Shown here: one piece after another, positions 39,796-40,332 of the stretch
Layout: every line of letters starts with the position of its first letter
Numbering within the stretch: the stretch's first letter is position 1
Source of the DNA: Streptomyces sp. NBRC 110035
GTDB taxonomy: Bacteria > Actinomycetota > Actinomycetes > Streptomycetales > Streptomycetaceae
Reading direction: 5' to 3'
Assembly: GCF_000829695.1 (NCBI RefSeq)
Contig: NZ_BBNN01000034.1
Location: 112,907 to 153,238 of the forward strand
DNA length: 40,332 bases
Position numbers and translations under genes: made by a program
Notes under the pieces: generated by a model
The model's input: the letters and a program-made list of their open reading frames with translations, nothing else
Databases searched by the model: none
What the model was told of the DNA's origin: nothing

Positions 39796-40332
39796 TCAGG
39801 CCGGTGGGGCGGCTTCGAGGATCCGGGGCGGGGCAGGGACCTGGAGCGCTGTCAGGATCGTCTGCTGGGCCTTGGTGACCTCGGTGCGCTGGCGGAAGGT
39901 CCCGGCCGGGCCGGTGAACGTGCCGACGTGCAGCCGCTCCAGTTGGAGTCGCAGGTTGGACCAGGTGTCGTCACAGGTCGTCTCGATGATGCGGATCAGC
40001 AGCAGGGCCAGCCAGCACAGCAGCACATGGGCGCGTATCCGGTCTTCGAGGCGGTGGTAGACGGGCCGCAGATCGACGATCGATTTCATGTCCCGCCAGC
40101 CGCGCTCGACTTCCAGGAGCTGCTTGTAGCCGAGTGCGATGTCCTCGGCGGACAGCTTCGGGTCGGATGAGCGCAGAAGGTACTTGCCGTCCAGGTTCTC
40201 CTCGGCCTTGGCCACGCTCCGGTCGATCCGCAGCAGTCCGCCGGGGGTGACGCGCAGGTAGCGATTCAGGCCGGGTTTCGTCGACAGCCTGCCGCGCAAC
40301 TCGGCGCGCTTGGTGCGGGACAGCTTGTAGGA
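39796..40332 (-). mobile_element. IS4/IS1634-type transposase, C-terminal part (off right edge)
   Basis: At least 178 codons in one frame continuing past the window. DGKYLLRSSDPKLSAEDIAL, GYKQLLEVERGWRDMKSI, RPVYHRLEDRIRAHVLLCWLALLL belong to the C-terminal catalytic region of DDE transposases of the IS1634 branch of IS4; the Glu of the triad is in the LLEVERGWRDMKS block (Y-x2-R-type motif with R and K). The 3' end of the element probably lies between 39690 and 39790, close to the damaged regulator; I cannot see a terminal repeat pair because the other end is outside. Confidence 0.82.

Overview
The window is chromosomal DNA of a Streptomyces or a very close relative. GC content is very high, third codon positions are almost all G or C, GTG starts are common, and the gene families are typical of the genus: DasR-type dre sites, DUF1707, DUF3618, DUF397 and DUF5753 proteins, mycobacterial-type CysO/Mec+/CysM, and an N-acetylglucosamine PTS.

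From 1 to about 26 kb the content is conserved housekeeping. In order: nicotinamide/nicotinate salvage (pncA, pncB; minus strand); clpS with its DUF2017 partner; an alanine/sodium symporter behind a Crp-like palindrome; a protein-bound cysteine synthesis locus (Mec+-like JAMM protease, cysteine-ended leader peptide, CysO-like sulfur carrier, CysM-like synthase); a membrane-anchored MazF-like protein; an MBL hydrolase; the GlcNAc PTS (intact nagE2 with two dre sites, a decayed nagE1, then nagF with its own dre site); rph, a lipoprotein and rdgB; tRNA-Leu(UAG) beside an HNH nuclease remnant; a Bcp peroxiredoxin; a DUF3618 protein; a GroES-like protein; a guanidine-III riboswitch controlling a Gdx/SugE exporter; a class A penicillin-binding protein; a three-gene ABC-2 exporter operon; a DUF1707 protein; an SGNH hydrolase; and a DUF445 membrane protein.

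From about 26 to 40 kb the window is accessory: small hypothetical, secreted or membrane proteins, several frameshifted genes, and about 1 kb without genes (32.0-33.0 kb). The highlight is at 33.0-38.7 kb: two identical 18-bp genes, each encoding only Met-Arg-Tyr-Leu-His, each with a strong ribosome binding site, 60 bp apart, directly upstream of a cytochrome P450. This is the architecture of a biarylitide, the smallest known RiPP family, in which a P450 cross-links the Tyr and His side chains of a leaderless pentapeptide. Here the core sits among an Asp/Asn beta-hydroxylase-like dioxygenase, a SAM methyltransferase, an MFS exporter and a divergent winged-helix regulator, so the locus looks like an expanded biarylitide-type pathway. 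Both the dioxygenase and the P450 frames are broken by apparent single-base indels in GC runs, so the cluster is either newly inactivated or carries sequencing errors.

The window ends in a DUF397/DUF5753 regulator pair whose 5' part is missing next to an IS4/IS1634-type transposase that runs off the right edge. Several genes show a TANNNT-like -10 hexamer 6-7 nt before the start codon and no Shine-Dalgarno, which suggests leaderless transcripts.
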